The notes under the pieces were generated by a model. It made no database searches. It saw only the letters and a program-made list of their open reading frames with translations, and was not told the DNA's origin. DNA of 64,000 bases, from NCBI RefSeq assembly GCF_000472425.1, contig NZ_AXAI01000016.1:62001-126000 (forward strand), given 5' to 3'. Position numbers and translations under genes: made by a program. The DNA comes from Bradyrhizobium sp. Tv2a-2 (GTDB taxonomy: Bacteria > Pseudomonadota > Alphaproteobacteria > Rhizobiales > Xanthobacteraceae). Positions within the stretch are counted from its first letter, which is position 1; the number at the start of each line of letters is the position of its first letter. Positions 62,533-64,000 of this stretch are shown in pieces.

Positions 62533-62841
62533 CTACCGCGTAGCCATGAGGGAGTCATGACCCGACTTGCCGCCGACATTTTCGGCATCTGCCCGCGAGG
62601 CGCGTTTCGCTGTTCCCAACGAGACGGCGGTCTCTCGAGCCTTCCGGGCGACAACCGGCTTGCTTGCCAGGGTCACGGAATTGGTCGTGCGTGACGTCGG
62701 CTCGATCGACACGCGAACAGACAGAAAGCAGGCCAAGCGGTTTGTGCTGGCGCAGGAGTCCGCGGCCGTCTGCACTGGCGCCACTTGATGGCTACAACCG
62801 ACCAAATTCGCAACCAGCGCGCCGACCAGGAGCGTTCTCAT
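62533..62841 (-). CDS. Small lipoprotein of unknown function
   Basis: 102 residues beginning MRTLLVGALVANLVGC, a lipoprotein signal with lipobox LVGC and Cys16 as the acylated residue. The mature part has two more cysteines (SCASTNRLAC) and a basic Ser/Thr/Ala-rich C-terminal half. No family recognised. GGGAGG six bases before ATG 62841 supports the start; a longer frame to 62910 has none. An exact TTAA-N7-TTAA site lies about 90 bases upstream. Residue +2 is Ser, which suggests outer-membrane sorting. Confidence 0.7.
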   Translation of the reverse strand: MRTLLVGALVANLVGCSHQVAPVQTAADSCASTNRLACFLSVRVSIEPTSRTTNSVTLASKPVVARKARETAVSLGTAKRASRADAENVGGKSGHDSLMATR

Positions 62842-62930
62842 GCAATCCTCCCAAAAGAGGCTGAGTTCCGCCTGCAATTCTTGCTGCGTGACAACGTTCG
62901 CGCTGATCATCCATCAGACATGCAAATGCA

Positions 62931-62945
62931 TTAAGCGTGCATTAA
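62931..62945. promoter_or_regulatory. Exact CtrA-type site (TTAA-N7-TTAA) upstream of the lipoprotein
   Basis: TTAAGCGTGCATTAA followed by GCCTCG, closely matching the site at 51172. It is about 90 bases before the lipoprotein start on the minus strand. Confidence 0.5.
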
Positions 62946-63355
62946 GCCTCGCTTCCTGACCGAGAGAAGCTCCATCGTAGTTAATGTCAGCGCGTGCTTG
63001 CGCGCCCAGGCGGCACGCGGGTTGATCCGACGCGCCGCATCTCGCGCACGACAAAAGAAACGACAATCAGCTTGACGTTTCCAACGCGAGCGAACCTCAA
63101 GGTTCCATGCTGGGGTTACCGCAGAACCCAGGCACAACTTGCAGCTGCTCCCCATGTTGTGAATGGACAGCTCAACAATCGCGGCAGGACAATTGTCTCG
63201 TTGATGAGGGATGCCGGGCGAATTTCCGGCTGGGGATGCGTTCGTCAACTTTTCTCAGACGCGGCAGCGGCGCGACGAATACGGCTGCCCTTACCGAACG
63301 GCAGACCAGGAGCTACCTCCAACCAACCTTGCAACAACCATAGTGGAGAGACGCC
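62946..63355. other. 410-base gap before the DUF937 gene
   Basis: No ORF with credible start and family. GC content looks lower than in the neighbouring genes. No terminator, tRNA or repeat from families A-C was found. Confidence 0.45.
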
Positions 63356-64000
63356 ATGGCAGCAAATCTCACCTCCGTTGTGATGCAATTCCTGACTCCT
63401 GAAATCATCGAAAAGATCGCTTCTTTTCTGGGACTGGACCGAGCTTTAACGCAGAAGGCTGCAGGGGGAGCGGTTCCCGCCTTGCTGGCGGGCTTGTCCG
63501 ATCTTGTCGGAACACCGTCCGGAACGAGCCAACTGTCCAAGCTGCTGTCGCAGCAGGGCGGTCCGCCCGCCGATCTCCTGCGTAACATTGGCCCGCAAGG
63601 ACTGGCGGAGACCGGAACGAACATGCTCTCTGGATTGTTCGGAGGCCGAACCATGGACGCGATGGCGCAGGCCGTGGGCAAGTTTGCAGGCACAAGCGAT
63701 ACGGGCGCCAAGTCCCTGCTCGGCATCCTTGCTCCGATGGTGCTGGGTGGGCTGGGTCAACATCAGCGCAGCGCAGGTCTTGACGCAACTGGCCTGGCAT
63801 CCTTGCTCCGCTCACAGAAAGACCAAATCACCGCAGCGATCCCGTCAGGCCTCGCGGACCAGCTTGGCGCCGCAGGTTTGATCGACAGAGCGGAGACAGC
63901 TTTGCGCAGTGGGACGGCCGCAGCCTCGGCCGGAGCAAGCCGGATTGAAAGCGCTTCTCAACGCGCCGGCACCTTTGCAAGCCGGACAGGACAATTGCCC
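63356..64000 (+). CDS. DUF937 domain protein, 3' end cut by window
   Basis: The frame stays open for 215 codons to the last base, so the C-terminus is outside. The visible part is a DUF937 protein: MAANLTSVVMQFLTPEIIEK, then AVPALLAGLSDLVGTPSG and SLLGILAPMVLGGLGQHQ, with the Gly/Leu-rich repeated segments typical of the family. No signal peptide. The family's function is not settled. GGAGAG seven bases before ATG 63356 sets the start. Confidence 0.88.
   Translation, partial: MAANLTSVVMQFLTPEIIEKIASFLGLDRALTQKAAGGAVPALLAGLSDLVGTPSGTSQLSKLLSQQGGPPADLLRNIGPQGLAETGTNMLSGLFGGRTMDAMAQAVGKFAGTSDTGAKSLLGILAPMVLGGLGQHQRSAGLDATGLASLLRSQKDQITAAIPSGLADQLGAAGLIDRAETALRSGTAAASAGASRIESASQRAGTFASRTGQLP

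Overview
The window reads as chromosome of a high-GC alphaproteobacterium, most likely Bradyrhizobium or a close relative in the Nitrobacteraceae. The grounds are a PdhS/PleC-type histidine kinase, a GapR (DUF2312) nucleoid protein, paired phasins, an nnrS-nnrR-hemN-nirK-nirV denitrification cluster, alphaproteobacterial LexA (GAAC-N7-GAAC) and CtrA (TTAA-N7-TTAA) sites, a tRNA-His without the extra 5' G, and several families of palindromic intergenic repeats. Species assignment is inference. No phage, transposase, plasmid or CRISPR genes were seen.

Layout. 1-5.3 kb: the end of an RND efflux pump gene, tRNA-His, and two phasin genes for polyhydroxyalkanoate granules. 5.3-8.7 kb: a large PAS-rich PdhS-like kinase. 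8.7-14.9 kb: a denitrification and anaerobic island (nnrS, an NnrR-like Crp/Fnr regulator, a DUF1858 protein, hemN, nirK, nirV). TTG-N8-CAA boxes lie in the nnrS/nnrR gap and ahead of the DUF1858 gene, hemN and nirK. 14.9-19.5 kb: a catabolic unit of GntR regulator, aldehyde dehydrogenase and MFS carrier, divergent from an alpha/beta-hydrolase that lacks its nucleophile. 19.8-24.9 kb: cupin, LTXXQ/Spy-like protein, 3-oxoacid CoA-transferase (both subunits) and an AsmA protein. 25-31.3 kb: two ABC importers that converge on an inverted repeat. One is a sugar-type importer without an ATPase gene, the other a polyamine-type importer without a binding-protein gene.

31.4-39.7 kb: a divergent GlpD-like oxidase, a PAS-GGDEF-EAL protein, an LhgO-like oxidase, a group of four small proteins (two DUF465, one behind a LexA box, one orphan) and a GGDEF protein with a histone-H1-like tail. 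39.8-48.9 kb: purE-purK, rpsU, a Pro/Ala-rich membrane-anchored protein, a cupin, a cation/proton antiporter, a hydrolase, the three-gene transhydrogenase pntAA-pntAB-pntB, and a small aa3 oxidase subunit IV. 49-57.3 kb: oligoendopeptidase F divergent from a sigma-54 response regulator with a full CtrA-type site between them, then an L,D-transpeptidase and a DUF882 peptidase-like protein. 57.3-64 kb: gapR, DUF1244, DUF1036-pyk, a MOSC/flavin reductase/ferredoxin fusion, a small lipoprotein behind a second full CtrA-type site, and a DUF937 gene cut by the window end.

How the parts fit. The 9-15 kb region makes copper nitrite reductase together with its regulator and an oxygen-independent heme step. 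Nitrate, nitric oxide and nitrous oxide reductases are not in the window. The cell-envelope and cell-cycle genes (PdhS-like kinase, NtrC-like regulator, L,D-transpeptidase, DUF882, GapR) are scattered, and CtrA-like sequences lie near several of them. Mobile signal is limited to small palindromic repeats: family A in seven places and family B in three, usually placed exactly between stop codons.
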